Shown piece by piece: positions 1-8,305 of a stretch of 64,000 bases of DNA. The notes below the pieces were generated by a model that did not search any database, was not told where the DNA came from, and was given only the letters and a program-made list of their open reading frames with translations. The DNA is taken from positions 106,477 through 170,476 of the forward strand of contig NZ_QPKF01000004.1 in NCBI RefSeq assembly GCF_003339585.1, written 5' to 3'. A program made the translations under genes and the position numbers. Each line of letters starts with the position of its first letter. Within the stretch, counting starts at the first letter, position 1. This stretch comes from Exiguobacterium sp. RIT594. GTDB taxonomy: Bacteria > Bacillota > Bacilli > Exiguobacteriales > Exiguobacteriaceae.

Positions 1-2
1 TC

Positions 3-110
3 CGTGGTCTTGAAGACTGTGGTGTCTTTAAACAAACGCCGGAGGGACAGGCGGGACTTGACCGCTTCCTTGAAACGGTCAGCCGACAAGTGGCAGGTGA
101 TCGACGATGA
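3..110 (+). CDS. galT: 3' end of a CDS, probably galactose-1-phosphate uridylyltransferase
   Basis: An open frame enters from the left edge and stops with TGA at 108-110, giving a 35-residue tail (ends ...VAGDRR). The stop overlaps the galM start as ATGA, so the two genes are translationally coupled. The tail motif 'GVFKQTPEGQAG' resembles, from memory, the C-terminus of Firmicute-type GalT, and a galactose operon gene is the usual neighbour of galM. Only 35 residues are visible, so the identity is an inference; the reading frame and the coupling are seen directly. Confidence 0.5.
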   Translation, partial: RGLEDCGVFKQTPEGQAGLDRFLETVSRQVAGDRR

Positions 111-1126
111 CGAAGCAGACACAATTCATTCAGGAAACCGATCTCATTCGTCATACGCTGACGCAACCTGGAATCGAAGTCGAGATTTGGAATTATGGCG
201 GTATCATCAATGACATTCGTGTTGCGGATCGGGATGGCCGGATCGAGAGTGTCGTCCTGGGTTTTGACACATTAAAGGAGTACCGGGACCATTCTCCATA
301 TTTCGGGGCCATCGTCGGCCGGGTCGCCGGGCGTATCGGACAAGCGCAAATGGAAGTGGAAGGAACCGTCTATCCACTGGCAGCAAATGATGGCACGCAT
401 CATCTGCACGGAGGCATCAAAGGATTTGATCAAACACTTTTTGAAATCGTCGAAGCCGCAACGGACCGGCTTCACCTCCGGTTGTTCAGTCCGGACGGAA
501 CGGAAGGGTACCCCGGGAACGTTACGCTCGATGCCATCTATCAGCTGGACGGTCTCGAATTGACGCTGACGATGCACGCGACAACGGATCAGACGACACC
601 GTTGAATCTGACGAATCATACGTACTGGAACCTGTCCGGAAACTTGAAACGGGACATCCTTGATCATCACTTGACGATCCCGAGTAAAACATATTTACCT
701 GTTGGAGCAGATTTGTTGCCAACCGGTGAGTTGCGGGACGTGATGGGGACTCCCCTTGATTTTCGAACGGGACGGCAGATTCGAAGCGGCGCGGAATCCG
801 GTCATCCGGAAACGGTAGCCGCGGGACATGGATATGATCATCCGTTTCTTTTATCGGGACAGCCGATTCGCTTGGAAGACGCATCTAGTGGCCGATCTCT
901 TGAAGTAACGACGAATCAACCAGTCGTCATCCTTTATACGGGGACACAACTCGAGACGAATTACGAGATTCGCGGTGTCGGTGCTCGTCCTTCGCTCGGT
1001 CTGTGTCTTGAAACACAGGTCCATCCGAATGCGGTGAACGAACCGGATTTCCCGGATATTTTGGTACAGCCGGATCAGACGTACAACTGGGAAACGACGT
1101 ACCGGTTTGGCATAAACTCAGCATAA
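107..1126 (+). CDS. galM: Aldose 1-epimerase (mutarotase)
   Basis: This 339-residue protein has the usual length of galactose mutarotase, which interconverts the alpha and beta anomers of galactose and glucose in the cytoplasm and feeds the Leloir pathway. Family landmarks are the 'HHLHGG' segment near residue 100, the catalytic histidine in 'NLTNHTYWNLSG' (about residue 175) and the catalytic glutamate in 'CLETQVHPNAVN' near the C-terminus. The ATG overlaps the stop of the upstream gene by four bases (ATGA), which fixes the start and shows it is the last gene of a galactose operon. A terminator follows immediately. Confidence 0.93.
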   Translation: MTKQTQFIQETDLIRHTLTQPGIEVEIWNYGGIINDIRVADRDGRIESVVLGFDTLKEYRDHSPYFGAIVGRVAGRIGQAQMEVEGTVYPLAANDGTHHLHGGIKGFDQTLFEIVEAATDRLHLRLFSPDGTEGYPGNVTLDAIYQLDGLELTLTMHATTDQTTPLNLTNHTYWNLSGNLKRDILDHHLTIPSKTYLPVGADLLPTGELRDVMGTPLDFRTGRQIRSGAESGHPETVAAGHGYDHPFLLSGQPIRLEDASSGRSLEVTTNQPVVILYTGTQLETNYEIRGVGARPSLGLCLETQVHPNAVNEPDFPDILVQPDQTYNWETTYRFGINSA

Positions 1127-1169
1127 AAAAAGAGAACGGATTCGATTGATATCGAGTTCGTTCTCTTTT
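1126..1169. terminator. Bidirectional intrinsic terminator between galM and ogt
   Basis: An inverted repeat with AGAGAACG (1131-1138) and CGTTCTCT (1159-1166), plus an inner CGAT/ATCG pairing, is flanked by A- and T-runs. It sits between convergent genes and can end transcription from both sides. Confidence 0.85.
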
Positions 1170-1175
1170 GCTATG

Positions 1176-1691
1176 TTAGTGCGGTTGAGAAGAAGAAGTC
1201 TGTTCGATCGCGAGAAGTTGTCGCTTCATGTTCAGACCACCCCAATAACCCGTCAGATCTCCTTTTTTTCCGATGATTCGATGACAGGGAACGACGATCA
1301 GGACACGATTTTTACTGATGGCTGTTCCGACAGCGCGCGTCGCACCCGGTCGATAGATCTGCTTAGCGATATCGGAGTACGTCACCGTCACGCCGTACGG
1401 AACATGACATAAAGCCTGCCAGACTTCCAATTGAAAGGGTGTACCGATCAAATGCAGCGGGAGGGAAAACCGGGTCCGTACCCCGTTTAAGTATTCAAGA
1501 AGTTGTTCCTGGTATGGTTGCATGATAGGCGGATGCTCAATCAGATCAGCCCGGGGAAATTGTTTTCGGACCCAGTCGTCAAATAACTCCAACGGTTCAT
1601 TTAACGCACCGACGTAACAGAGTCCGTTTTCCGTCGCGGCAATCGGAAACGATGTTTCGTTCCAGTTCAGCCGTGTAAAGTAGACTTCCAT
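1176..1691 (-). CDS. ogt: Methylated-DNA--protein-cysteine S-methyltransferase
   Basis: This 171-residue protein carries the alkyltransferase signature 'VVPCHRII', whose cysteine accepts the O6-alkyl group from guanine in a single-use suicide reaction. The helix-turn-helix region (LEVWQALCHVPYG) and the 'GYWGGL' loop fit the Ogt/AdaB family, which repairs O6-methylguanine and O4-methylthymine. The frame could begin 24 bases upstream at a TTG, but GGAGGT lies just upstream of the ATG at 1691, so that start is preferred. It stands alone between two terminators. Confidence 0.92.
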   Translation of the reverse strand: MEVYFTRLNWNETSFPIAATENGLCYVGALNEPLELFDDWVRKQFPRADLIEHPPIMQPYQEQLLEYLNGVRTRFSLPLHLIGTPFQLEVWQALCHVPYGVTVTYSDIAKQIYRPGATRAVGTAISKNRVLIVVPCHRIIGKKGDLTGYWGGLNMKRQLLAIEQTSSSQPH

Positions 1692-1726
1692 CGTCTGACC
1701 TCCTTCACAGTACAAATCCAGACAAC

Positions 1727-1764
1727 AAACCGGACGTTACTCCAAAAAAGGAACGGTCCGGTTT
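1727..1764 (-). terminator. Intrinsic terminator of the 2-oxoacid dehydrogenase operon
   Basis: AAACCGGAC (1727-1735) pairs with GTCCGGTTT (1756-1764), and the inner CGTT/AACG and TCC/GGA segments can also pair. It follows the stop of the E3 gene on the minus strand. The T-run is weak (GTTTGTTG), so efficiency is uncertain. Confidence 0.6.
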
Positions 1765-1768
1765 GATC

Positions 1769-3169
1769 TTACGACTTCGTTAATACGTCCTGCTGACGAG
1801 GCGGTAAATGAATCGCCTGCCCGAGTAAGGATTCGACGGCTTCGGTCCAGGCTTCATTCCGACTTGGATGCGGCATGACCGGAAAGCGGACGTCTTCTTC
1901 TTTCGCATGCAGTTCAAGCGCTTGAGAGAAGACGCCGGCCAGTTCGACGGCTCCTTCTCCAATCATATGAATACCGAGAATCAGGGTCGTGGTCGCATCG
2001 GAGATGACCTTGATGAAACCACTTCCCGCTTCAATCATCGTTGCCCCATTGGCATTAAGGGCAAATTGGCCGGTCCGGATCGAATGACCGGCGTCCGTTG
2101 CCGCCTGTTCCGTCAAGCCGATGGAGACGATTGGCGGAAGGGACCGGATGATGGTCGGATAATACGGCACCGTCGGATCGGCCAGTTGTCCGGCTAAATG
2201 TTCGGCCGTCCGTTTCGCTTCATGGATGGCCCGTGTCGCAATCGCCGGACCCGTTGTCACATCTCCGATCGCATAAATATGCGGACGGTTAGTCTGTCCG
2301 AATGGGTCGACGGGAATCGTTCCGTCCTCTGCTAACGTCACACCAATCCGCTCGAGTCCGAGTTCCAGCGTGTGCGGGACACGGGGTAACGATTGGAATA
2401 AAAATGGAGCGGACCAGGTCGTCTCCTGTCCCTGTTTGACGACCGTGACGGTGACCTCACCGTCTGCTTCGATGGCGGTCACGGTACCGGTGACTAATTG
2501 AATTTTTTGTTTTTTAAAGAGACGTCGCAATTCTTTCTCAAGACTTGGATCCAATCCGAACGTATCTGCAATCAACGTGACCGACGTCCCAAGAGCTTGA
2601 AAACTCATCGCGGCCTCAATCGCGATATAGTCCTGTCCGATGATGACGAGACGTTCAGGTAATTCGGACAGCTGGTACAACTGTTCGGCATTTAAGACAG
2701 AAGGGGAGTCCTGTTCGATGCTGTGGCTTCCGGTCGCAATCACGACGTCGTTGAACCGGTACGTATCAAACTGATGCCCGAGCTCGACACCGATCCGATC
2801 ATCCGCTAAGAAGGAAGCCGTTCCGTGAACGACTTCAATCGCGTTGGCCTGACAGAGCGATTCGACTCCTGTTCGTAATTGACGGATGGTCCGCTCCCGG
2901 TACTCGGCCAATTGACTGAAATCATGTGTCGGATTGAAAGAAAAACCGAGAGCAGACATATGATTCATCTGCTGTTTGATATCTGCGGCATGAGCGACGA
3001 CCTTGGACGGAATACATCCTTTGTTCAAACAAAGTCCACCGAGCTGTGCCTGCTCAATCAAGGTGACTTTGCGGCCCAATTGACTGGCACGGATCGCAGC
3101 GGTGTAACCGGCTGGACCGCCACCAAGAATCACTAAATCACGTTCTTGTGTCAGTTCACCTACGACCAT
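1769..3169 (-). CDS. lpdA: Dihydrolipoyl dehydrogenase (E3 of 2-oxoacid dehydrogenase complex)
   Basis: This 466-residue FAD enzyme reoxidises the dihydrolipoyl group of E2 and reduces NAD+. The N-terminal FAD fold (GGGPAGYTAAI) is followed by the redox-active disulfide 'GGLCLNKGCIPSK', a second nucleotide fold, 'AIGDVT' for FAD and the C-terminal interface with the catalytic 'HPSRNEA' His-Glu pair. The ATG directly follows the TAA of the E2 gene and its Shine-Dalgarno sequence (GGAG) lies inside the E2 end, so the genes are coupled. It closes the E1a-E1b-E2-E3 operon. A separate pyruvate dehydrogenase E3 would be expected elsewhere, so this copy is probably dedicated to the catabolic complex. 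Confidence 0.93.
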   Translation of the reverse strand: MVVGELTQERDLVILGGGPAGYTAAIRASQLGRKVTLIEQAQLGGLCLNKGCIPSKVVAHAADIKQQMNHMSALGFSFNPTHDFSQLAEYRERTIRQLRTGVESLCQANAIEVVHGTASFLADDRIGVELGHQFDTYRFNDVVIATGSHSIEQDSPSVLNAEQLYQLSELPERLVIIGQDYIAIEAAMSFQALGTSVTLIADTFGLDPSLEKELRRLFKKQKIQLVTGTVTAIEADGEVTVTVVKQGQETTWSAPFLFQSLPRVPHTLELGLERIGVTLAEDGTIPVDPFGQTNRPHIYAIGDVTTGPAIATRAIHEAKRTAEHLAGQLADPTVPYYPTIIRSLPPIVSIGLTEQAATDAGHSIRTGQFALNANGATMIEAGSGFIKVISDATTTLILGIHMIGEGAVELAGVFSQALELHAKEEDVRFPVMPHPSRNEAWTEAVESLLGQAIHLPPRQQDVLTKS

Positions 3170-4384
3170 TTAAATCAGCTCCATCAATAAAGTAGTGGGG
3201 TGTTCGATTAATCCGGCGAACCGGTTCGTAAAAGCGACAGCCGTCGCGCCGTCGGCGACACGGTGATCAAAGGACATCGAGAGATTCATCATCGAGCGGA
3301 TGACGATTTGATCGTGGTCGTCGACACAGACCCGTTTTTTTGTTTTGTGGAAGGCAATTAAAGCCGTTTCCGGGTAATTGATGATTGGCGTCGCTCCCGT
3401 ACTTCCGAGGGGACCGACATTACTCATCGTGAACGTGCTTGGTTTCAGATCGGCAGCCCGCAAGTCGCCTGTCTTGGCACGGGCCGACAGTTCCGCGACA
3501 CGCGTATGCAACTGTTGCATCGTCAGCTTGTCTGCGTCACGAACGACCGGGACAATCAGTCCGTCCGTCGTCTCGGTTGCGACACCAATATGATACTGTT
3601 GCTCGAGGATGATTTGTTCGTTGGCTTCATCGAGTTTTGCGTTAAAGACCGGGAAGTCCTGGAGTGCGACAATCAAGGCTTTGATGAAAAAGGCGTTAAC
3701 ACTGATTGGTTTACCGGCCGTCTTTAGTTCTTCGCGCAAAGCGAGCAAACGGGTCATATCCACTTCTTCGAAATGCGTAACGTGTGGAATCGTAAAGAGG
3801 GATTGCGTCATTTTTTTCGCAATTTGTTTCCGGATCCCACGGAACGGAATCGTTTCGACCGGGTTAGCAGAAAGTGTACTTGTCTGTTCGACGACATCGG
3901 TTTTCTCGACGGAAGTATCGGTATCGAGGAACCGCCGGACATCTTCCTCTGTCACACGACCTGACGGATCAGAAGGCGGAACTTGTTCCAAATCAATTCC
4001 ATGTTCACGTGCGATTTTACGCGTGTACGGTGTAGCCAAGACACGCCGATTATTTGACGGAACAGCCGGTGTGACGACAGGCGGCCGGACTTTGATTTGT
4101 TCCGTCGTCTGCCGGATCGGTTGTTCCGCAGTTACGGCCGTTTCTGTTTCAAGGGCTTCAATCAATAATAGGACCGTACCGACCGAGACGGTTTGACCGA
4201 CAGGGATGATGAGGTCCGTAACGACACCGGAAACCGGTGCCGGTAATTCAGCGACCATTTTATCGGTCGACACTTCGACGACAGGCTGGTCAATCGTAAC
4301 ACGATCCCCGACCCGGACCAGATAGTTCGCGATTTCACCTTCCGTCATCCCTTCACCGACGTCATGCAGCTTTACTTCAATCAT
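3170..4384 (-). CDS. Dihydrolipoamide acyltransferase (E2) of a 2-oxoacid dehydrogenase complex
   Basis: The protein (404 residues) transfers the acyl group from E1-bound thiamine diphosphate via lipoyl-lysine to CoA. Residues 1-80 form one lipoyl domain with the modified lysine in 'VSTDKMVAE'. A peripheral-subunit-binding domain (ATPYTRKIAREHGIDL...GRVTEEDV) lies near residue 125-160. The C-terminal catalytic domain ends with 'SFDHRVADGA' holding the active-site His and Asp. An in-frame GTG occurs three codons upstream, but AAGGAG is spaced about eight bases from the ATG at 4384. A single lipoyl domain is typical of branched-chain type E2. The substrate cannot be read from sequence; context points to phenylpyruvate or branched-chain oxoacids. 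Confidence 0.9.
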   Translation of the reverse strand: MIEVKLHDVGEGMTEGEIANYLVRVGDRVTIDQPVVEVSTDKMVAELPAPVSGVVTDLIIPVGQTVSVGTVLLLIEALETETAVTAEQPIRQTTEQIKVRPPVVTPAVPSNNRRVLATPYTRKIAREHGIDLEQVPPSDPSGRVTEEDVRRFLDTDTSVEKTDVVEQTSTLSANPVETIPFRGIRKQIAKKMTQSLFTIPHVTHFEEVDMTRLLALREELKTAGKPISVNAFFIKALIVALQDFPVFNAKLDEANEQIILEQQYHIGVATETTDGLIVPVVRDADKLTMQQLHTRVAELSARAKTGDLRAADLKPSTFTMSNVGPLGSTGATPIINYPETALIAFHKTKKRVCVDDHDQIVIRSMMNLSMSFDHRVADGATAVAFTNRFAGLIEHPTTLLMELI

Positions 4385-4396
4385 CACGTTCACTCC

Positions 4397-5395
4397 TTAA
4401 AAATCGACCGTACGCTGGATCGCTTCAAGCACACGCGTCGGCGTCGGGATGTAATGGTCCTCGAGGGCGAATAATGGAACAGGTACGTCGAACCCGGTGA
4501 CACGGGCTACTGGGGCCCGTAAATATAAGAACGAAGTATCGTTGATCAACGCAAGCAAATCGTTGCCAAGACCCCCCATAGCTTGTGCTTCGTGGATGAT
4601 GACAGCCCGTCCGGTTTTTTGAACGGAGGCCGCAATCGTTTCACGATCAAGCGGATAGAGCGTCCGTAAATCAATCACTTCACAGGAAACACCACGGGTC
4701 GCAGCTTCCGTTGCGGCTTTTTGTGCGACTTGGACCATCGCTCCCCAAGCAATCAGCGTCACGTCCTGACCTTCGGTGACACATTTTGCTTTCCCGATTT
4801 CAATCGTATAGGCTTCACTCGGAACCGGCTCCTTAAAGGCCCGGTAGCTCCGCATCGACTCGAGGAATAAGACCGGATCCGGATCTTCAATCGCCGCAAT
4901 CAATAAACCTTTCGCATCATACGGAGTGGAGGGACAGACGACTTTTAAGCCCGGCATCGAAGTGAAAAGGGCTTCCGTGCTGTCGGAATGAATCTCCGGC
5001 GCCCGAATACCGGCACCATAAGGAGCCCGGATGACCATCGGCACGCCGTAACGTCCCATCGTCCGCATCCGGATCCGCGAGACGTGGGTCATGATTTGTT
5101 CGTAAGCAGGATAGATGAAGCCGAGAAATTGGATTTCGACAATCGGCTTAAATCCGTTGACCGCGAGACCGATTGACGTTCCGACGATTCCTGCTTCGCT
5201 CAGCGGCGTATCGATGATCCGGTCCTCACCGAACTCTTCCTGCAGACCGTCCGTCGCCCGGAAGACACCCCCGTTTTTCCCGACATCTTCACCTAGTACA
5301 AGCGTCGTCTCATCGTCCGTCAGTTTTGTCCGTAAGGCATCGGTAACAGCCTGGACGAGCGTCATCTCCGTTTGTCGATTGATCGGTGTCGCCAT
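4397..5395 (-). CDS. 2-oxoacid dehydrogenase E1 component, beta subunit
   Basis: This 332-residue subunit pairs with the E1 alpha gene just upstream (one base between stop and start) to form the thiamine-diphosphate dependent decarboxylase of the complex. Recognisable parts are 'LGEDVGKNGGVFRAT' near the N-terminus, 'DTPLSEAGIVG' with the glutamate that activates the cofactor, and the C-terminal transketolase domain 'EVIDLRTLYPLD'. Length and motifs match PdhB/BkdAB type subunits. The substrate may be phenylpyruvate, branched-chain oxoacids or pyruvate. Confidence 0.92.
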   Translation of the reverse strand: MATPINRQTEMTLVQAVTDALRTKLTDDETTLVLGEDVGKNGGVFRATDGLQEEFGEDRIIDTPLSEAGIVGTSIGLAVNGFKPIVEIQFLGFIYPAYEQIMTHVSRIRMRTMGRYGVPMVIRAPYGAGIRAPEIHSDSTEALFTSMPGLKVVCPSTPYDAKGLLIAAIEDPDPVLFLESMRSYRAFKEPVPSEAYTIEIGKAKCVTEGQDVTLIAWGAMVQVAQKAATEAATRGVSCEVIDLRTLYPLDRETIAASVQKTGRAVIIHEAQAMGGLGNDLLALINDTSFLYLRAPVARVTGFDVPVPLFALEDHYIPTPTRVLEAIQRTVDF

Positions 5396-5396
5396 C

Positions 5397-6449
5397 TTAA
5401 TTCCCCCTTGCGGTCAGATAATCTGTTTTTTGACGGACTAAATCGTCCGGTAATGTTGCGTACGTATGATCGAACAAATCATTGACGTCAGGCGGCGGAA
5501 AGGCTTCCATCGTCTTGACGGCGGCTTCGACCTCTTCTTGATGCCGCGTCCGGATGGCTTCGATTTCCTGTTCATCGTAGAAGCCTTGTTCTTTCATGAA
5601 ACCTTCCAAGCGGGTGAGGGGATCGATCCGGTCCCGGGAACGGTCCTGATCCCGGTATTTCGACGGATCATCTGCTGTCGTATGGGCACCGAATCGCCAC
5701 GTGACCGCTTCAATCAAGGTTGGTCCGCCACCGGAGCGTGCCCGTTCCAGTGCAGTCTGCATCGTGAAATAAACGGCGAAGATATCATTGCCGTCAATCC
5801 GGACACTTGGCATACCATAGGCGAGTGCTTTTTGGGCAATTGTTTCCGAATGCATCTGTTTTTGAATCGGGACGGAAATCGCATAGCCATTGTTTTGATT
5901 AAACAGGATGACCGGAGCCTGGAAGACGCTGGCGAAGTTCATGCCTTCGTGGAAATCACCTTCCGATGTGGCTCCGTCCCCAAAGTAAGCGACGGCGACG
6001 TGGGTCGATCCTTTTCGTTTTTCTGCCCAGGCTGCACCGACTGCATGCGGGATTTGTGTGGCAATCGGAACAGCGGGCGGGAAGATATGCAACTCATCCG
6101 TCGGGACACAGCCTTCGACACGTCCGTTCCAATATAAAAATGTCCGGACCATGTCAGCGCCGAATGTCAGCGTCGCTCCGTGATCCCGGTATGTCGGGAA
6201 GACCCAGTCCTTGTCCTGCAATGCATATGCACTGCCGACCTGTGCCGCTTCCTGTCCTTCAAACGGCGCATAGGTTCCGAGCCGTCCTTGACGCTGCAGA
6301 TTGATGGCTTTCCGGTCGAATGTCCGGATCCGGTTCATATGTGTGAAGAGTGCGAGACTCAAGTCTTTTGTCAGCAAATCAGCTTTAGATGTATCGAGGA
6401 CGTGTCCTGCATCATCAAGGATTCGGTAAATCGGAAATTCGGTTTTCAT
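5397..6449 (-). CDS. 2-oxoacid dehydrogenase E1 component, alpha subunit
   Basis: The 350-residue protein binds thiamine diphosphate through 'YFGDGATSEGDFHEGMNFA' and 'NNGYAIS', the canonical GDG...N motif (about residues 160-200), and carries the family's phosphorylation-loop-like segment 'RFGAHTTADDPSKYR'. GGAGGT is placed correctly for the ATG at 6449; the longer frame beginning at 6464 would include that site in coding sequence. It lies 15 bases after the amino acid dehydrogenase stop, so oxoacid made by that enzyme is a plausible direct substrate. Automatic annotation would probably call it pyruvate dehydrogenase E1 alpha. Confidence 0.92.
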   Translation of the reverse strand: MKTEFPIYRILDDAGHVLDTSKADLLTKDLSLALFTHMNRIRTFDRKAINLQRQGRLGTYAPFEGQEAAQVGSAYALQDKDWVFPTYRDHGATLTFGADMVRTFLYWNGRVEGCVPTDELHIFPPAVPIATQIPHAVGAAWAEKRKGSTHVAVAYFGDGATSEGDFHEGMNFASVFQAPVILFNQNNGYAISVPIQKQMHSETIAQKALAYGMPSVRIDGNDIFAVYFTMQTALERARSGGGPTLIEAVTWRFGAHTTADDPSKYRDQDRSRDRIDPLTRLEGFMKEQGFYDEQEIEAIRTRHQEEVEAAVKTMEAFPPPDVNDLFDHTYATLPDDLVRQKTDYLTARGN

Positions 6450-6464
6450 TCGTGTCACCTCCAT

Positions 6465-7607
6465 TTAGTCGTTCCGGATGTTCCATTTCGGTTTGATCGT
6501 ATTCGTAAAGATATTGTTATGGCGTGAGCGGATTTGAATCCGTTTGTTACACATCCGATTCGCTGCTTCGAGTGTCGTGATTGATTCCGCATGAGACTCG
6601 TGGAATACTTCGAGGACCGCATCATAAATGTGCTTGGTTTTTAACAGGACACGTTCATGATTCGCACCGTATAATTCGTCGGCAACCTGAATCAAACCGC
6701 CGCCGTTGACGATATAATCGGGCGCATATAAAATACCGCGTTGCTGTAATTCGAGTGCCAGAGCATCGTCGGCAAGTTGATTGTTGGCCGATCCGCAGAT
6801 GGCCTTACACTGGAGCTGTCCGATGTTCGCTGCTTGGATGACACCGCCATAGGCACAAGGCACAAAGATGTCGGCATCCGTCAGATGAATTTCATGAGCG
6901 GCGATGACACGGACCGTTCCCGGCGTTTTTTCCGCTTGCTCGACGAGAGCAGCGAGAACGGATTCGCTCAAATCGGACACGTACAGGTTGGCACCGGCAG
7001 ACAACAACTGTTCCGCAACTTTATAGCCGACCTTTCCGAGTCCCTGGACAGCGTAACTGGCCCGGCTTAAATCATCCGATCCGTATAACGTTTCGACCGT
7101 TGCCCGTAAGCCGTAAATGACGCCTTCCGCCGTTGGAATCGATGAATCCCCGCTGCCGCCGAAAGCTTCCGGAATTCCGACGATCCGTGACGTTTCCCGG
7201 CTGGCATGGACGAAATCATCCATCGTCGTGCCCATATCCGTCCCGGTATAGAAACGTCCGCCGAGTGAATCGACGAATCGTCCGAAGGCCCGGAACAGTT
7301 CGGGGGTTTTGTCCGTCGCCGGATTACCGATGATGACGGCTTTCCCGCCGCCGAAATCGACGTCGGCTGCTGCACATTTATACGTCATGCCACGTGACAG
7401 CCGCAAGACATCATCGAGTGCTTCGTCGACAGTCGAATACGGTGCCATGCGGCAACCACCGAGGGCGGGTCCGAGTGTCGTATCGTGAATGGCGATGATC
7501 GCCTGCAGACCGGAAATCGGATCGTTACAAAAAACGACTTGTTCGTGACCGGAAATTTTCTCCATGATGGATGGTGATGGATCCGTGGATGGGTTTAACA
7601 TATTCAT
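6465..7607 (-). CDS. Phenylalanine dehydrogenase (Leu/Phe/Val dehydrogenase family)
   Basis: This 380-residue NAD+ enzyme deaminates an amino acid to its 2-oxoacid. The active-site lysines are in 'GMTYKC' and 'FGGGKAV', and the Rossmann fold is 'VQGLGKVG'. Substrate-pocket positions look like phenylalanine dehydrogenase: 'GPALGGCRM' instead of the leucine enzyme's GGTRM, 'YTGTDMGT' with Gly where leucine dehydrogenase has Ala, and '[10 protein letters not shown]' with Leu where it has Val. These correspond, from memory, to Gly124 and Leu307 of the Lysinibacillus sphaericus enzyme. GGAGG precedes the ATG at 7607. The gene lies in an operon with a 2-oxoacid dehydrogenase complex and opposite the phenylacetate operon, which supports a phenylalanine role. 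Confidence 0.82.
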   Translation of the reverse strand: MNMLNPSTDPSPSIMEKISGHEQVVFCNDPISGLQAIIAIHDTTLGPALGGCRMAPYSTVDEALDDVLRLSRGMTYKCAAADVDFGGGKAVIIGNPATDKTPELFRAFGRFVDSLGGRFYTGTDMGTTMDDFVHASRETSRIVGIPEAFGGSGDSSIPTAEGVIYGLRATVETLYGSDDLSRASYAVQGLGKVGYKVAEQLLSAGANLYVSDLSESVLAALVEQAEKTPGTVRVIAAHEIHLTDADIFVPCAYGGVIQAANIGQLQCKAICGSANNQLADDALALELQQRGILYAPDYIVNGGGLIQVADELYGANHERVLLKTKHIYDAVLEVFHESHAESITTLEAANRMCNKRIQIRSRHNNIFTNTIKPKWNIRND

Positions 7608-7628
7608 AGTAAGCATCCTCCTGACTTT

Positions 7629-7642
7629 AGTAAGCGCTTTCA
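7629..7642 (-). promoter_or_regulatory. cre-like site (CcpA) before the phenylalanine dehydrogenase gene
   Basis: On the minus strand TGAAAGCGCTTACT matches all 14 positions of the cre consensus TGWAARCGYTWNCW. It lies in the 44-base gap between the thioesterase and dehydrogenase genes, well downstream of the operon promoter, so CcpA bound here would act as a roadblock giving catabolite repression of the downstream genes. Consensus from established knowledge; function inferred. Confidence 0.65.
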
Positions 7643-7651
7643 TTTTGCTCT

Positions 7652-8047
7652 TTAAAAAACACGCGGCGTCAACTTTTCCTGAATCAGCTGCTTCGTTAAA
7701 ATGATTTGTTTGACTTCTCCAAGACCGATGACACGATCGCCGTGTCTGACTTCGACTTTGGCTAATACGCGGTCGGATGTGAGTTCGCTGACAGTAGCTT
7801 CAATCCGGATAGTGGATCCAAGTGTCGCCATTCCTAAATGCTTCAAGGAAACAGCACCACCGACTCCTTCTTCCTCTTCTTCCAGGTAGGGGAGGATGAG
7901 TTTTCGAGCGGCCCATTCCATATGATAGACCATCGAGACAGTCGAGTAAGCCGGGTGGACGACCACACCTTCAAACTGAGCGAACATTTCTTCTGTGACA
8001 ATCGCCTCGATGACAGCAGAGTCGCCGAGCGACAAACCGTTTTTCAT
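7652..8047 (-). CDS. FlK-like hotdog-fold acyl-CoA thioesterase
   Basis: The 131-residue protein has a single hotdog fold. It carries the Thr (in 'YSTVSMVY'), Glu (in 'HMEWAARK') and His (in 'SLKHLGMA') arrangement that resembles the catalytic triad of fluoroacetyl-CoA thioesterase FlK, followed by '[10 protein letters not shown]' and a final strand '[10 protein letters not shown]'. It is the first gene of the operon that makes acyl-CoA from amino-acid-derived oxoacids and is divergent from phenylacetyl-CoA ligase. It may hydrolyse stalled or surplus phenylacetyl-CoA, or a toxic CoA intermediate of ring cleavage, so that CoA is recovered. Substrate is not visible from sequence. Confidence 0.75.
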   Translation of the reverse strand: MKNGLSLGDSAVIEAIVTEEMFAQFEGVVVHPAYSTVSMVYHMEWAARKLILPYLEEEEEGVGGAVSLKHLGMATLGSTIRIEATVSELTSDRVLAKVEVRHGDRVIGLGEVKQIILTKQLIQEKLTPRVF

Positions 8048-8076
8048 ACCGTTTCCCCCTTGCCAGTGACCACAGC

Positions 8077-8087
8077 TGGTCTTACCA
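8077..8087. promoter_or_regulatory. TGGT-N3-ACCA inverted repeat at the start of the minus-strand operon
   Basis: TGGTCTTACCA is a palindrome located just downstream of the extended -10 at 8093-8101, so it would cover the transcription start. An overlapping ACCA-N4-TGGT repeat precedes it (8069-8080). The same TGGT-N3-ACCA element occurs at the divergent paaK promoter (8308-8318). It is a candidate operator for a shared regulator such as PaaX. Confidence 0.45.
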
Positions 8088-8092
8088 AAAAT

Positions 8093-8101
8093 AGTATAAC
8101 A
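8093..8101 (-). promoter_or_regulatory. Extended -10 promoter of the thioesterase/dehydrogenase operon
   Basis: The minus strand reads TGTTATACT, an extended -10 (TGnTATAAT type), 46 bases upstream of the thioesterase ATG. No good -35 is present at 17 bases, which is common for extended -10 promoters. No other candidate is seen in the 325-bp divergent gap 8048-8372 for this strand. Confidence 0.55.
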
Positions 8102-8276
8102 CTTGTCACACGATATTTTATCAATCAGTTACAAAATGAGCAAACATTTTCAGGAATATTTTCCAAAAAGAAATATCGTTTTTAGTGTTTCTCTATAGGA
8201 AAGGTCTTTGTTCAGACTTTCAATTGAAAAAAAGACCGGAATCAAGCAAGTTGGGAGCTTTTAACAAAATGAAGGA

Positions 8277-8305
8277 TTGACAACATTGTGAACGTATCGT
8301 AGTTT
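8277..8305 (+). promoter_or_regulatory. Probable sigma-A promoter of the paa operon
   Basis: A perfect -35 TTGACA (8277-8282) is followed after 17 bases by TAGTTT (8300-8305), a weak -10; TTTAAT at 8303-8308 is an alternative with longer spacing. A weak -10 fits an activated or tightly repressed promoter. The rest of the divergent gap also contains GGTCTTT/AAAGACC (8203-8209/8231-8237) and a direct repeat ACGGACG at 8326 and 8350. Confidence 0.5.

Noticed and set aside
4..213. 69-codon frame at the left edge
   Set aside because: It overlaps the galM start in another frame; the in-frame 3' end at 3-110 with an ATGA junction explains the region better.
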